Shown here: piece after piece, positions 51,225 to 60,288 of the stretch
Numbering within the stretch: the first letter of the stretch is position 1
Layout of the letters: every line of letters begins with the position of its first letter
Source of the DNA: CAZIKF01 sp964539825
GTDB lineage: Bacteria > Muiribacteriota > UBA6191
NCBI GenBank assembly: GCA_964539825.1
Contig: CAZIKF010000015.1
Span: forward strand, 1 to 64,000
Reading direction: 5' to 3'
Length of the DNA stretch: 64,000 nt
Notes under the pieces: model-generated
Seen by the model: the letters and a program-made list of their open reading frames with translations, nothing else
What the model was told of the DNA's origin: nothing
Database searches by the model: none
Made by a program: the position numbers and the translations under genes

Positions 51225-53009
51225 ATGTGTGGGATAATCGGGTTTTTTGGGCGTCGCTGTGATGAATTGGAATCCTTGTTTCTACCTTTGCTCAAGCATC
51301 GCGGACCTGACGAGTCCAACGTCCTTCATGGGGATGATTACAGCTTTGGTCATACGAGACTCTCCATTCTAGGAATTGAAGATGGGGCTCAACCCATCAC
51401 GGATTCAAAGGGAAACGTCCTCGTTTATAACGGGGAAATCTATAATTGCCATGATCTTCAGAAAGAGCATCTCCAAACCTCCTTTAGAAGTGATGCAAAA
51501 ATTCTCTTCGAGCTACTGAAAAAATTGGGCGAAAGGGCTCTGCCGCTGCTAAAAGGCATGTTTGCCTTTGCCTTTCTAAAAGCCAGTTCACGAAGCGTTA
51601 TCCTTGCGCGGGACCCCTTTGGGATGAAACCTCTCTTTTTCTCCCATCAGGATGGAGTCCTCTTCTTTTCTTCCGAGCTCAAGGCTATGAAGCCCGGGGA
51701 GGTTGAGTGGGAGTCTTTCTACGAATACCTCTATTTTTCCAATCCCCTGCCTGGAAGGACTCTCTATAAGGGAATCGAAGAGATTAAACCCGCGGAATAC
51801 CTGATTTTTAGCTCTGGAAAATTAAGGAGATCGCGATATTCCCGCCTCTGGCAACTATTAGAGCACGGGGAACCCAATGATCTGAACCTGGGAAAAGCCC
51901 TGGAGAGGTCACTAAGTTCGCATCTACTCTCTGATGTACCCGTGGGTTTGCTCTTGAGCGGCGGGATGGATTCATCTTCACTGGCCCTGGCCTCGAGCCG
52001 GTCTGGGACAACGCTGGACTCCTATTGCCTGGGTTACTCTCAATCCGACTTTGATGAGAGTGAGACAGCGAAAGGAATCGCTGATCATCTTCAGATGCCT
52101 TTTGAGCGTGTTTCCTTTCCCCAGACAGATCTTCACCAGGAGATGGAAGAGGTGCTTTTGAGTATGGATCAGCCCTTTGGAGATCCCTCCTACCTTCCTA
52201 CCTACTTGCTGACCCGGTCCGTCGCAAAGAATAAAAAAGTTGTCCTCGGGGGGGATGGGGGAGACGAGATTTTCTATGGTTATCCAACCTTCCAGGCCGA
52301 AGCGATACTAATGCGTCTTCCGAAACTTGTACTCAGTGCCTTATACACCGCTTTTTCCATTCTTGGAAAAACCTCAAGCTCAAGAGTAGATTTCAGGGAG
52401 AAGATTCTGAGATTCTCCTGGGGACGGGGTTTAGATCCCCTTTCGCGGCATTCACGGTACATGAGTTCCGCTCCACCGGGATTCTTTTCCCCAGAGTTCT
52501 TTGAGACATTGCCGGCAAAATTAGAGATCCTTCTCAAAGAAGACGGCTTGAATCCAGAACAGCCCTGGTCAGCGGTATTTTTCTATTATTTCCGGATTTA
52601 TCTCGCCAACCAGGTTCTGGTAAAGACTGATCGTGCTTCCATGGCAAATTCTCTTGAGGTTCGCTGCCCGTTCTTGGACGTGGATTTTCTTAAATCCACT
52701 TTTCGCTACCCCGGATCTCACTTCCCACTCTTTGAGAGACCCAAACAAGCTCTTCGGGACTATTTAAATTCTGGCTTTCCCACGCGTCTGCTTCGGTTTG
52801 AAAAGAAGGGGTTTGCCACCCCACTGGGTTCGGTGCTACCAACTCTCAAAGACATTTTAGAAGATCGACACGGCATTACTCTGCCCTCCTTGGACAGGTT
52901 AAGAATTCAAGCTCCCTATTTGCTCTACAATGTTCTCGTCTTTTTGTACTTCCACCCTGAAGATCGCGCCATTGAACTTCTTCACAAGGAATCCGGTACC
53001 ACGATTTGA
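51225..53009 (+). CDS. asnB: Glutamine-hydrolysing asparagine synthase
   Basis: A 594-residue enzyme. The N-terminal class II glutaminase starts with the catalytic Cys (MCGIIGFFG) and has HRGPDES and VYNGEIYN. The synthase half has the PP-loop LLSGGMDSSSLA near residue 245 and GGDGGDEIFYGY, then EVRCPFLDVDF. It makes asparagine, or an amide on another carboxylate in related enzymes of surface-polysaccharide loci, from aspartate, glutamine and ATP. It starts 22 bases after the MerC gene and ends directly against the convergent nadD, with no base between them. Confidence 0.93.
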   Translation: MCGIIGFFGRRCDELESLFLPLLKHRGPDESNVLHGDDYSFGHTRLSILGIEDGAQPITDSKGNVLVYNGEIYNCHDLQKEHLQTSFRSDAKILFELLKKLGERALPLLKGMFAFAFLKASSRSVILARDPFGMKPLFFSHQDGVLFFSSELKAMKPGEVEWESFYEYLYFSNPLPGRTLYKGIEEIKPAEYLIFSSGKLRRSRYSRLWQLLEHGEPNDLNLGKALERSLSSHLLSDVPVGLLLSGGMDSSSLALASSRSGTTLDSYCLGYSQSDFDESETAKGIADHLQMPFERVSFPQTDLHQEMEEVLLSMDQPFGDPSYLPTYLLTRSVAKNKKVVLGGDGGDEIFYGYPTFQAEAILMRLPKLVLSALYTAFSILGKTSSSRVDFREKILRFSWGRGLDPLSRHSRYMSSAPPGFFSPEFFETLPAKLEILLKEDGLNPEQPWSAVFFYYFRIYLANQVLVKTDRASMANSLEVRCPFLDVDFLKSTFRYPGSHFPLFERPKQALRDYLNSGFPTRLLRFEKKGFATPLGSVLPTLKDILEDRHGITLPSLDRLRIQAPYLLYNVLVFLYFHPEDRAIELLHKESGTTI

Positions 53010-53648
53010 TCAACCCAGGGCCTGGGGATCAAGTCCGGGAGAAAGGTTCAGAGACGGCTCACAATCATAGAGACCATGTTTTAGAATATAGGAACGGATA
53101 GACTCATGAATCAGGTCTTTAGAATCCGCTCCTGAGCGCAAGGCCTCAAAAACCTGGGTACTTGATATATCAACTTGCTGATGATCCTCTAAGATGTTCA
53201 TTTGACTGGGAACAGCCCCCATCGAGTCCCGTGCTTTAAAGGGTCGCGGAACCACTAAAAAGGATACTTCTCTGAGAAGCTCTTCTCCTCGATGCCATCC
53301 TTCTATTTGGTTTACGAGATCCTCTCCGATTACGAACCAAAAACTCACTCCAGGATTTTCCAGCTCAAGTTCTTTGAGTAGATCATTGGTGTGAGAAATA
53401 ATATTGGGGCGTTCAAACTGTCGCAGGTCCGTTCGAAGATAGGAGACTGGAAGTGCCGCTTCCTTCAATAGGAGGTTCAACATAGCTTCTCTGTGTAGTG
53501 GGGAACTTCTCCAAGACTTCTCAAGATTTCTTCCACTGGGAATCAAAAGTAACTCATCAAAGAGCCCTTTTTGAAAAATACTCCTGATAACGCAAAGATG
53601 ACCTCGATGGGGTGGATCAAAGCTGCCTCCAAAGACTCCGATTTTCAA
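53010..53648 (-). CDS. nadD: Nicotinate-nucleotide adenylyltransferase
   Basis: About 212 residues from TTG 53648, chosen because GAGGG lies 6 bases upstream and the protein then begins directly with the nucleotide-binding strand KIGVFGGSFDPPHRGHL (HxGH at 14-17). The frame also opens at 53714, but that would add residues inside pncA. The late motif DISSTQVFEAL matches the family ISSTxIR site, with the usual Arg replaced. It adds AMP to nicotinate mononucleotide. It is the last gene of the NAD operon, 10 bases after pncA. Confidence 0.9.
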   Translation of the reverse strand: MKIGVFGGSFDPPHRGHLCVIRSIFQKGLFDELLLIPSGRNLEKSWRSSPLHREAMLNLLLKEAALPVSYLRTDLRQFERPNIISHTNDLLKELELENPGVSFWFVIGEDLVNQIEGWHRGEELLREVSFLVVPRPFKARDSMGAVPSQMNILEDHQQVDISSTQVFEALRSGADSKDLIHESIRSYILKHGLYDCEPSLNLSPGLDPQALG

Positions 53649-53658
53649 ACTTAAACCC

Positions 53659-54261
53659 TCAGGAAAGTACCCGTATACCGTGTGAACGCATCTCAGAAAT
53701 AGCTTTATCCACATCGCCAGGCTTCAGATTAACCCCCCGACAGCCCCTGGTTAGCAAACTAGTTTGGAAACCGGATTCGAGAGCATCCATGGCGGTAAAC
53801 TTTACGCAGTAATCAGTTGCCAGTCCTGCTACCGCCACCTCTTTGACTCCTTTAGCCTGGAGGTAATCCTTCAAGGCTGTAGACTTGAGCCGTCCATTGT
53901 CAAAAAATCCGCTATAACTATCCACCAGGGGGTCCATACCTTTACGAAAAATAGCTTCGACCCGTCTCATATCCAGACCGCTATGAAACTCAGCCCCCAC
54001 GCTTCCCTGAACACAGTGTACGGGCCACAGAATCTGATCAAGTTCCCTGAGCTTAATGAATTCTCCCACCGCTTTGCCTTCATGGTTGGCGGCGAAACTT
54101 CCATGTTCCTCAGGATGCCAATCCTGGGTTGCCACCAGCAGATCAAAATCCAACTGGATCTCATTGAGAAAGGGAACGATTTCATCGCCTCGCTCAACAG
54201 CAAGAGCGCCGCCGGGACAAAAGTCATTTTGAACATCAACTAGGATTAAAGCCCTGGTCAT
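53659..54261 (-). CDS. pncA: Nicotinamidase
   Basis: A 200-residue isochorismatase-fold amidase. The triad is D9 (VDVQNDF), K107 (FRKGMD) and C152 (TDYCVKFTA). Metal ligands are D47, H49 and H53 (TQDWHPEEHGSF) and H82 (PVHC). It converts nicotinamide to nicotinate for the Preiss-Handler pathway. It lies between the barrel-like gene (17 bases upstream) and nadD (10 bases downstream), with pncB and nadE in the same unit, which confirms the role. Confidence 0.95.
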   Translation of the reverse strand: MTRALILVDVQNDFCPGGALAVERGDEIVPFLNEIQLDFDLLVATQDWHPEEHGSFAANHEGKAVGEFIKLRELDQILWPVHCVQGSVGAEFHSGLDMRRVEAIFRKGMDPLVDSYSGFFDNGRLKSTALKDYLQAKGVKEVAVAGLATDYCVKFTAMDALESGFQTSLLTRGCRGVNLKPGDVDKAISEMRSHGIRVLS

Positions 54262-54278
54262 ACCAACTCCCTGGGTAC

Positions 54279-55061
54279 TTAGAAATTCATACTATAATTC
54301 ACAAACCAGCCATCTCGAATAAAGATGAAGTCTGAGGGGGTTTGTCCCGCCAGGGCTACTCTATTCGCCGGAAATATTCGTGTTTTTTTTCGTTTAAATC
54401 CAAACCTGATTCTATTCCTGCTCAGCCCCAGTTCTCCCTCTAAATGAGTTGCCGGGCTACCGCCCAGGTCCTGCATCCACACCCCTTTGGGCTTGATAAA
54501 CCATCCCCAGCCCGGTTTTGATAACTTTCCATACCACTCAGGCTGTAGTGTAAAGGCACTGATTGAGCTGTCAACATTTTCAAGACTGGGATTAGCCCCC
54601 TGGTTGAGGGAATATTCCAGAAAATGCCATTCCATACCCAGTTTCCACAAGTTGGGTCTCAAGTCCACTCTAGATTTCCTGTGGTAGAAAGGAATCGCTA
54701 ATCCCAGGTATTCCCAGCTCAACCCAAAAGGTGTAGTTGAACCTTTAGGAAGATTGAGGCTATTGAATAGAACCGGGGTGGAAACATTGAGGTTAGAGGT
54801 ATAAGAAAGTCCGCTTGATCCATATAGCTCAACGGGAAAGGGCAACTCTCCAAGAGAGTATTTCCACCTCCATTCTACACTCCCATCAGATTTTCCCTGG
54901 ATCTTACCCTTACCCTGTAGAGAAACAGTCCCCCTGGTTTGACCAGCCCAATACAGAAGGGAACCCTTCTGCGCATGCAACGAATTTCCAAGAACGCAAA
55001 AGCTGCCAAGAAAAACCCACAGGGCTCTGAGGGAAATGAATCGGTACTCTGAATCCATCAT
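54279..55061 (-). CDS. Exported barrel-like protein inside the NAD-salvage operon
   Basis: A 260-residue protein. A signal peptide (FISLRALWVFLGSFCVLGNSLHA, about residues 8-30) is followed by about 230 residues of alternating polar/apolar, aromatic-rich segments and a final FVNYSMNF. The C-terminal Phe and strand pattern suggest an outer-membrane beta barrel of 8 to 12 strands. No named family is recognised. The ATG overlaps the nadE stop (ATGA) and pncA follows 17 bases later, so it is firmly within the NAD operon. A channel or receptor for nicotinamide, nicotinate or a nucleoside precursor is an attractive inference but unproven. Confidence 0.75.
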   Translation of the reverse strand: MMDSEYRFISLRALWVFLGSFCVLGNSLHAQKGSLLYWAGQTRGTVSLQGKGKIQGKSDGSVEWRWKYSLGELPFPVELYGSSGLSYTSNLNVSTPVLFNSLNLPKGSTTPFGLSWEYLGLAIPFYHRKSRVDLRPNLWKLGMEWHFLEYSLNQGANPSLENVDSSISAFTLQPEWYGKLSKPGWGWFIKPKGVWMQDLGGSPATHLEGELGLSRNRIRFGFKRKKTRIFPANRVALAGQTPSDFIFIRDGWFVNYSMNF

Positions 55062-57109
55062 GCCTGTTTTTTTTCTTGCACCTCCATGTTGGCAGCAGTC
55101 TTGATTTCTAAATATTTTCTACCACTCTCATCGAGTTCGCCAAGTTCTACTTCAAAACCTCCAGAGAGAATGGGATACCTGCACCAGGTTTTAGGGTCCA
55201 GGTTCTCATCATCCAGATGAAAGGACGGCGCATAGCGCTCCCTCTTCCATTGATTTCGACTCCATAACTCGAAAAAGCATCGCACCCAGAGTCTTAGCTG
55301 ATCATCATGATAGAGATCCCCGAAATGCGACCTGAGCCGTCCATGAATTTCCAGCGGTGACTGTCTATCCACGAGAAAAGCCTTCTCCAGGTAATCCAGA
55401 ACCTCATAGGGCATCAAATCATCCTCATCCCTTTGGGTAAGCGCGGTGGGACGAAGTTCAGCGGTTGGCTCCAGCTCATTGACATTTCGAAGTACAGGAA
55501 ATTTACCCAAATCCGATGGGCCGCTGGTTTCCAGCCAAAAAAGCCAGCGACGAAGGAAGGTCTTATCCACCCCGCCGATTGGTGCCAGCCCACCACAGGT
55601 ATCACCGTCCATGGTGGCATATCCCACAGCTGCCTCACTTCGATTACTAGTACATAAAAGTAAGGCTCTTTTTACATTGGCAAGGAGCCAAATTCCTGGA
55701 GCCCTGACCCGTGCCTGAATATTCTGTAGGGCAAGGTCATCAGTTCTCCAATCCAATTGTCTATCCAGCGCTCCTGATATGAGCTTCACATAACTCTTGT
55801 ACAAATGATCTACATCCAGGGCTAGAAATGGGATTTTCAAGTCTCGGCAGAGTCGTTTAGCGGCTTTGAGAGTATTCTCCGAGGAGTTTTCTGTAGCCTG
55901 GTAGGCACACACCAACAGCTTACGGATCAATCCTGTGTAGCCTGGCAAAGTCTCGATTTCAGGAATATGACCCAGGGCCTGAGCAACCCCATCCTGACCC
56001 AATTCCTGAACCGCGCGCATAACAGTAAGGGCTACAAGACAGGCCACTGCCGAAGAATCCGCCCCCCCGCTTATAGAAATGACAAATCCCTGCGAACGAG
56101 TCTTTCTAAGATAGTCAAAAAGACCCATCGTTACACAGCGTGTGAATTCTTCTTCTTTTAAATCCGAGGAATCCTCCCATAGGGGAGGAGCAGGGGGTTT
56201 TAGAGCTCGATTTTCCTCTTCAAGGCGAGGGCCGTCAGCTACGCAGACATTGAGTTCATCATCCTTTTGAAGACAGGGTTCGAATCCGCTGATTCTTGTT
56301 CGCGCCAGTCGACAGCGGTCCAAGTCCACATCAGCAGCGATGAGATCAACTTCCTTTAAGCTCATTCTCTCTCCGCGGCCAACCAGTTCCCCACAATTGG
56401 CTATGAGGGCTCCACCGTCATATAAGATACGCCCCGCCTCACAACCCAAAAGGTTTGAAAAAACATATACCACACCCAGGGAGCGAGATCCTTCCTGTAC
56501 ATATCTCATTCGCATTTGGTTTTTGAGGAAGGAAAAGTGGCTGGCACTAGGGCTGAGAATGAGATCAACACCTTTCTTGGCCATCTCGATTCCTGGTCGA
56601 TCAGAAGCCCAGCCATCCTCACAAATCTCGCAGCCAAGCCGGATTTCCCCGATTTTAAAAATGAGATCTCCAACGGGGTAGCTGCGGTTGTGCAAGCTAA
56701 CCTCTCCACGGACTCCCTTGTGCCAGGATTTAAACCATCGGGGCTCATAATGAACTCCGTCGCCTGCTAGAAATCGCTTGGCAACGAATCCTAAAAGTTC
56801 TCCATTGGACACCATGGCTACCGTATTAAATACACAATCGCGGTAAAGTAGAGGCATTCCAATGGTAGTGATCAGCTTCTTCGTATAGGGGAGAATCTCA
56901 TTAAGAATCCTGACTGATCTTTCCATGGTTGAGAGCGCATGAAAAGAGTCTTCACAGCCATAACCCGTAAGGCACAACTCGGGTAAGCACAGAACTTTGA
57001 CGCCTTGTTTTTTGGCCAGATTTATGGCCTCCAGAATTCTCCTTTTATTCCCTTTCCAATCAAGTGGAGTTTGGTTCAGTACTGCCGAACCAACACGAAT
57101 CGATTTCAT
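55058..57109 (-). CDS. nadE: Glutamine-dependent NAD synthetase
   Basis: About 683 residues from ATG 57109 (GAGG just upstream; a TTG at 57136 is less likely). The nitrilase-type glutaminase domain (about 1-270) has LPELCLTGYG and the nucleophile Cys in GCEICEDGW. The synthetase domain (about 290-640) has the PP-loop SGGADSSAVA and CTSNRSEAAVGY. It amidates nicotinate adenine dinucleotide to NAD with glutamine and ATP. It lies 28 bases after pncB and is coupled by overlap to the barrel-like gene. Confidence 0.96.
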   Translation of the reverse strand: MKSIRVGSAVLNQTPLDWKGNKRRILEAINLAKKQGVKVLCLPELCLTGYGCEDSFHALSTMERSVRILNEILPYTKKLITTIGMPLLYRDCVFNTVAMVSNGELLGFVAKRFLAGDGVHYEPRWFKSWHKGVRGEVSLHNRSYPVGDLIFKIGEIRLGCEICEDGWASDRPGIEMAKKGVDLILSPSASHFSFLKNQMRMRYVQEGSRSLGVVYVFSNLLGCEAGRILYDGGALIANCGELVGRGERMSLKEVDLIAADVDLDRCRLARTRISGFEPCLQKDDELNVCVADGPRLEEENRALKPPAPPLWEDSSDLKEEEFTRCVTMGLFDYLRKTRSQGFVISISGGADSSAVACLVALTVMRAVQELGQDGVAQALGHIPEIETLPGYTGLIRKLLVCAYQATENSSENTLKAAKRLCRDLKIPFLALDVDHLYKSYVKLISGALDRQLDWRTDDLALQNIQARVRAPGIWLLANVKRALLLCTSNRSEAAVGYATMDGDTCGGLAPIGGVDKTFLRRWLFWLETSGPSDLGKFPVLRNVNELEPTAELRPTALTQRDEDDLMPYEVLDYLEKAFLVDRQSPLEIHGRLRSHFGDLYHDDQLRLWVRCFFELWSRNQWKRERYAPSFHLDDENLDPKTWCRYPILSGGFEVELGELDESGRKYLEIKTAANMEVQEKKQA

Positions 57110-57137
57110 GAACCTCACAACCCTTTCATGGCACAAT

Positions 57138-58610
57138 TCAACTTTGACTCTCCCTGAAGTTGAGAATAAGCTGAGTCTTTGTTGAATGCAGGGACTTCTC
57201 CAGTCCCACTGGATACCAATGGGGATTTACAAATCTCTTGACCCCTGCGGAAAATCTGCTCAAATCTTTTTTTAGTTTCGCTCGAGAATCCTCAAGAGTC
57301 GGAGATACATACACTTGTTTTCCCTTTTTAAAAATAGGGACAAGTAGATCCTCAAACTCCGTGTTAGAGCGTATCTTCTTTTGCCTGGTCATGTCCAGTG
57401 GATCCACCAGGGTACAACCCTCACCCACACCCACCTCCACATCAAAAATGACATCCGCCAGGGTGTTGTTCTTAGAATAAAACCTGCGCACCTGTTGAAT
57501 TCCGGGATTCGAAATCTTGATGGACTGTTCAGAAATCTTAATCTTAGGCTGCCACACCTCTCCTGGATTCCGTATCGCCGAAAGTTTATAAACACCGCCC
57601 AATGCAGGCTGATCATAGGCCGTCACAAGCCGGGTTCCCACTCCCCATACCCCAATCTTAGCGCCCTGTGCCTTGAGTGACTCCAAAAGGGATTCATCAA
57701 GATCATTGCTGGCAAAAACCCCGACCTCTTTAAAACCTGCGTCATCGAGCATTTCACGAGCACGGATGCTGAGATAGGCTAAATCCCCTGAGTCGAGCCG
57801 TATACCAATGAGTTGAGATCCCTTCTCGCGCATTTCCCTGCCAACCTCTATGGCATTTTTAATCCCTTCAAGAGTGTCGTAGGTATCCACCAGGAATACC
57901 GCGTTATTAGGCATGGTACGTGCATAGGCCCGGAAAGCTTCGGTTTCGTCATCAAAGGCCATTACCCAGCTATGGGCATGAGTACCTTTCACAGGGATTG
58001 AATAGAGTTTTCCAGCCAAAACATTGGAAGTAGCCACGCATCCACCAAGATAAGCGGCTCTGCTGGCTGTTAGACCTCCATCGATCCCCTGGGCTCTTCT
58101 CAGTCCAAACTCAAGGACTGGATCACCTCCCGCCGCATGTGTCACACGGGCTGCCTTGGTAGCTATGAGGGTGGGGAAATTCATGAGATTCAGGAGCACG
58201 GTCTCAAGAAGCTGTCCCTCAATGATGGGACCTTCTACCCGGATTAGGGGTTCATGGGGAAAAATCACCCGACCTTCTTCCACGGCATGAATATCACAGC
58301 CAAAACCCAGTTTTCCAAGGTATTCCAAAAAGCCCGTTTCAAAAATAGGCTTCCCGTCATTGCCTGTAACCGATGCCAGGTATTCAAGATCCCCCTGTGA
58401 AAAACTGAAGTGGTTTAGATAATCAATCACTTGCTCTAAACCCGCGGCAACTGTGTAACCGCCATGAAATGGATTCTCCCGAAAGAAAAGGTGAAAGGCA
58501 GCCTCAAGTTTTTCCTTCCCGGACTTCCAATAAGCGTAGGCCATAGTGAGCTGGTAAAAATCCGTCAAAAGAGCCAGAGAAGGCTTACAAGGAAGGTGAT
58601 CAAAGGACAT
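57138..58610 (-). CDS. pncB: Nicotinate phosphoribosyltransferase
   Basis: A 490-residue enzyme. It begins with LALLTDFYQLTMAYAYW, the family opening, and has EFGLRRAQGIDGGLTASRAAYLGG, GTHAHSWVMAF and IRLDSGDLAYLS, which form the phosphoribosyl diphosphate and nicotinate site. It makes nicotinate mononucleotide from nicotinate, PRPP and ATP. It is the first gene of the salvage unit pncB-nadE-barrel-pncA-nadD. The 111-base gap upstream, shared with rtcB, should hold its promoter and contains short AGTAGATAGT-type direct repeats. Confidence 0.95.
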   Translation of the reverse strand: MSFDHLPCKPSLALLTDFYQLTMAYAYWKSGKEKLEAAFHLFFRENPFHGGYTVAAGLEQVIDYLNHFSFSQGDLEYLASVTGNDGKPIFETGFLEYLGKLGFGCDIHAVEEGRVIFPHEPLIRVEGPIIEGQLLETVLLNLMNFPTLIATKAARVTHAAGGDPVLEFGLRRAQGIDGGLTASRAAYLGGCVATSNVLAGKLYSIPVKGTHAHSWVMAFDDETEAFRAYARTMPNNAVFLVDTYDTLEGIKNAIEVGREMREKGSQLIGIRLDSGDLAYLSIRAREMLDDAGFKEVGVFASNDLDESLLESLKAQGAKIGVWGVGTRLVTAYDQPALGGVYKLSAIRNPGEVWQPKIKISEQSIKISNPGIQQVRRFYSKNNTLADVIFDVEVGVGEGCTLVDPLDMTRQKKIRSNTEFEDLLVPIFKKGKQVYVSPTLEDSRAKLKKDLSRFSAGVKRFVNPHWYPVGLEKSLHSTKTQLILNFRESQS

Positions 58611-58721
58611 TTCAAGAAAAGTATATAGTAGTCAGTAGATAGTAGATAGTGGGGAAGCCTGTTAGCTCCGTAGCAAAGTATAATCATTTCAGCTAGTGAA
58701 CCCGGAGGAAGGCTGGTTAAA

Positions 58722-59969
58722 GTGAAAAAAAGCAAAGAGGAGAGACCTTGCACGAGCTATGAAGAACTGGGTTCTTCCGGAATGGTTCCGATCAAAGCCT
58801 GGACCAGGGGTGTCCCTGTGGATGATAAATCCCTGGACCAGCTTAAAAATGCCGCGAAACTTCCCATCGTTTATCCGCATCTGGCCGTGATGCCCGATGT
58901 TCACTGGGGTATTGGCGCGACTATTGGCTCCGTTATCCCTACTCGAAGAGCGATCATTCCAGCCGCGGTGGGCGTAGACATCGGTTGCGGAATGATCGCT
59001 GTCCAGACCACCTTGAGATCCCATGATCTACCAGACTCCTTGGAGGAAATGCGCTCCAAAATTGAAGCTGCTGTCCCGCACGGAAAAGGCGCGAAGGCTA
59101 CCGATAAAGGAGCCTGGTATGAAATCCCCAGGCCCCAGCAAAAAGCCTGGTCGAAGCTTTTTCCCCGCTTCGAGCAGATTTGCGCACGACACCCGCTCAT
59201 TGGCGAGAGAGTCAATCATGTCAATCACCTGGGAACCCTGGGAGGTGGAAATCACTTTATCGAAGTCTGCCTGGATACTGACCAGGGAGTTTGGCTCGTT
59301 CTTCACTCCGGCTCTCGGGGAGTGGGTAACCGTATTGGTTCCTACTTCATTGAGACCGCAAAAAGAGAAATGGAACGTCACCTCAAAAACTTACCCGATC
59401 GAAACCTGGCCTATTTTGAAGAGGGAAATCCCTCCTTTCAGGACTATGTTGATGCCGTGGGATGGGCTCAGGACTATGCCAGAATCAATCGAGAACTGAT
59501 GATGAAATCCGTAATTAGCGCCCTGGAAAGAACCCGTAAAATTCCTCCTTTCAAGGCCAATCTCCAGGCGATTAACTGCCATCACAACTATGTATGCAAG
59601 GAAGAACATTTTGGAGAAATGTTATGGGTGACTCGTAAGGGTGCGCTTCGTGCCGGTAAGGGAGACCTGGGAATCATTCCCGGAAGCATGGGAGATAAGA
59701 GCTTCATTGTAAGGGGCAAGGGAAACCCGGCCAGCCTATCGAGCTGCTCTCATGGCGCGGGCAGGGTTTTCTCAAGAAGTGAAGCCAAAAAAAGATTTGA
59801 ACTTGAGGATCACCTCCGGGCTACAGCAGGAGTGGAATGCCGCAAGGACCTCAAAGTTTTAGATGAGACGCCCGGGGCCTATAAATCCATTGAAAAGGTC
59901 ATGGAAGCACAACAGGATCTCGTCGAAATCGTACACACCCTAAAGCAGGTAGTCTGTGTAAAGGGATGA
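58722..59969 (+). CDS. rtcB: RNA-splicing ligase RtcB
   Basis: A 415-residue RtcB starting at GTG 58722 with a strong SD (GGAGGAAGG, 9 bases upstream). Metal-site motifs are seen in MPDVHWGIGA, GVDIGCGM, GGGNHFIEV and NCHHNYV. The guanylated His is in SSCSHGAGR. It joins 2',3'-cyclic phosphate RNA ends to 5'-OH ends with GTP in tRNA or rRNA repair. There is no archease, RtcA, RtcR or Ro gene near it. A strongly structured non-coding region begins 44 bases after its stop. Confidence 0.95.
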   Translation: MKKSKEERPCTSYEELGSSGMVPIKAWTRGVPVDDKSLDQLKNAAKLPIVYPHLAVMPDVHWGIGATIGSVIPTRRAIIPAAVGVDIGCGMIAVQTTLRSHDLPDSLEEMRSKIEAAVPHGKGAKATDKGAWYEIPRPQQKAWSKLFPRFEQICARHPLIGERVNHVNHLGTLGGGNHFIEVCLDTDQGVWLVLHSGSRGVGNRIGSYFIETAKREMERHLKNLPDRNLAYFEEGNPSFQDYVDAVGWAQDYARINRELMMKSVISALERTRKIPPFKANLQAINCHHNYVCKEEHFGEMLWVTRKGALRAGKGDLGIIPGSMGDKSFIVRGKGNPASLSSCSHGAGRVFSRSEAKKRFELEDHLRATAGVECRKDLKVLDETPGAYKSIEKVMEAQQDLVEIVHTLKQVVCVKG

Positions 59970-60012
59970 GCCGATGAGCTGTGTAATGGAGTGGGTTGTA
60001 GGGTGTAAGGCT

Positions 60013-60136
60013 TCTGTGACAGCTTGTACTCTGCCTGGTGAGTCAGCCACGCGACCTCTTGAGAGGTCCTTGGCGTTGGTGGGTAGGGCATTTCGTAGAC
60101 CCTACACGCACGCAGTGTAGCGGGGAGGGTCACAGA
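60013..60136 (+). ncRNA. Candidate structured RNA or element downstream of rtcB
   Basis: An 8-pair closing stem (TCTGTGAC 60013-60020 with GTCACAGA 60129-60136) encloses two parts. The first is a 12-pair hairpin (CCACGC and GACCTC, loop TTGA, GAGGTC and GCG/TGG, 60047-60079). The second is two mutually exclusive hairpins sharing CCCTACAC (60100-60107), which can pair with GTAGGG (60083-60088) or with GTGTAG (60115-60120). A T6 run follows at about 60162. It could be the 3' leader of rtcB mRNA, a separate small RNA or a palindromic repeat. Folding was done by eye. Confidence 0.4.
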
Positions 60137-60251
60137 CGACAGGACGCGCTGCAATGCACTTATTTTTTGAATCCGGCAAATGGGAAGTTCTGGATTCTCC
60201 GGTCAAGCCGCAGAATGACGATGGGGTAATGCGCCTGGCGGATCAACAAAA

Positions 60252-60286
60252 ACAAACAAACTGCCCACTAGTTTGGGTTGGTTTGT
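60252..60286 (-). terminator. Intrinsic terminator of the radical SAM gene
   Basis: On the minus strand, just after the stop codon (60291-60289), ACAAAC pairs with GTTTGT and CCCA with TGGG, followed by TTGTTTTTG. The stem plus T-rich tail fits a weak rho-independent terminator. Confidence 0.5.
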
Positions 60287-60288
60287 AG

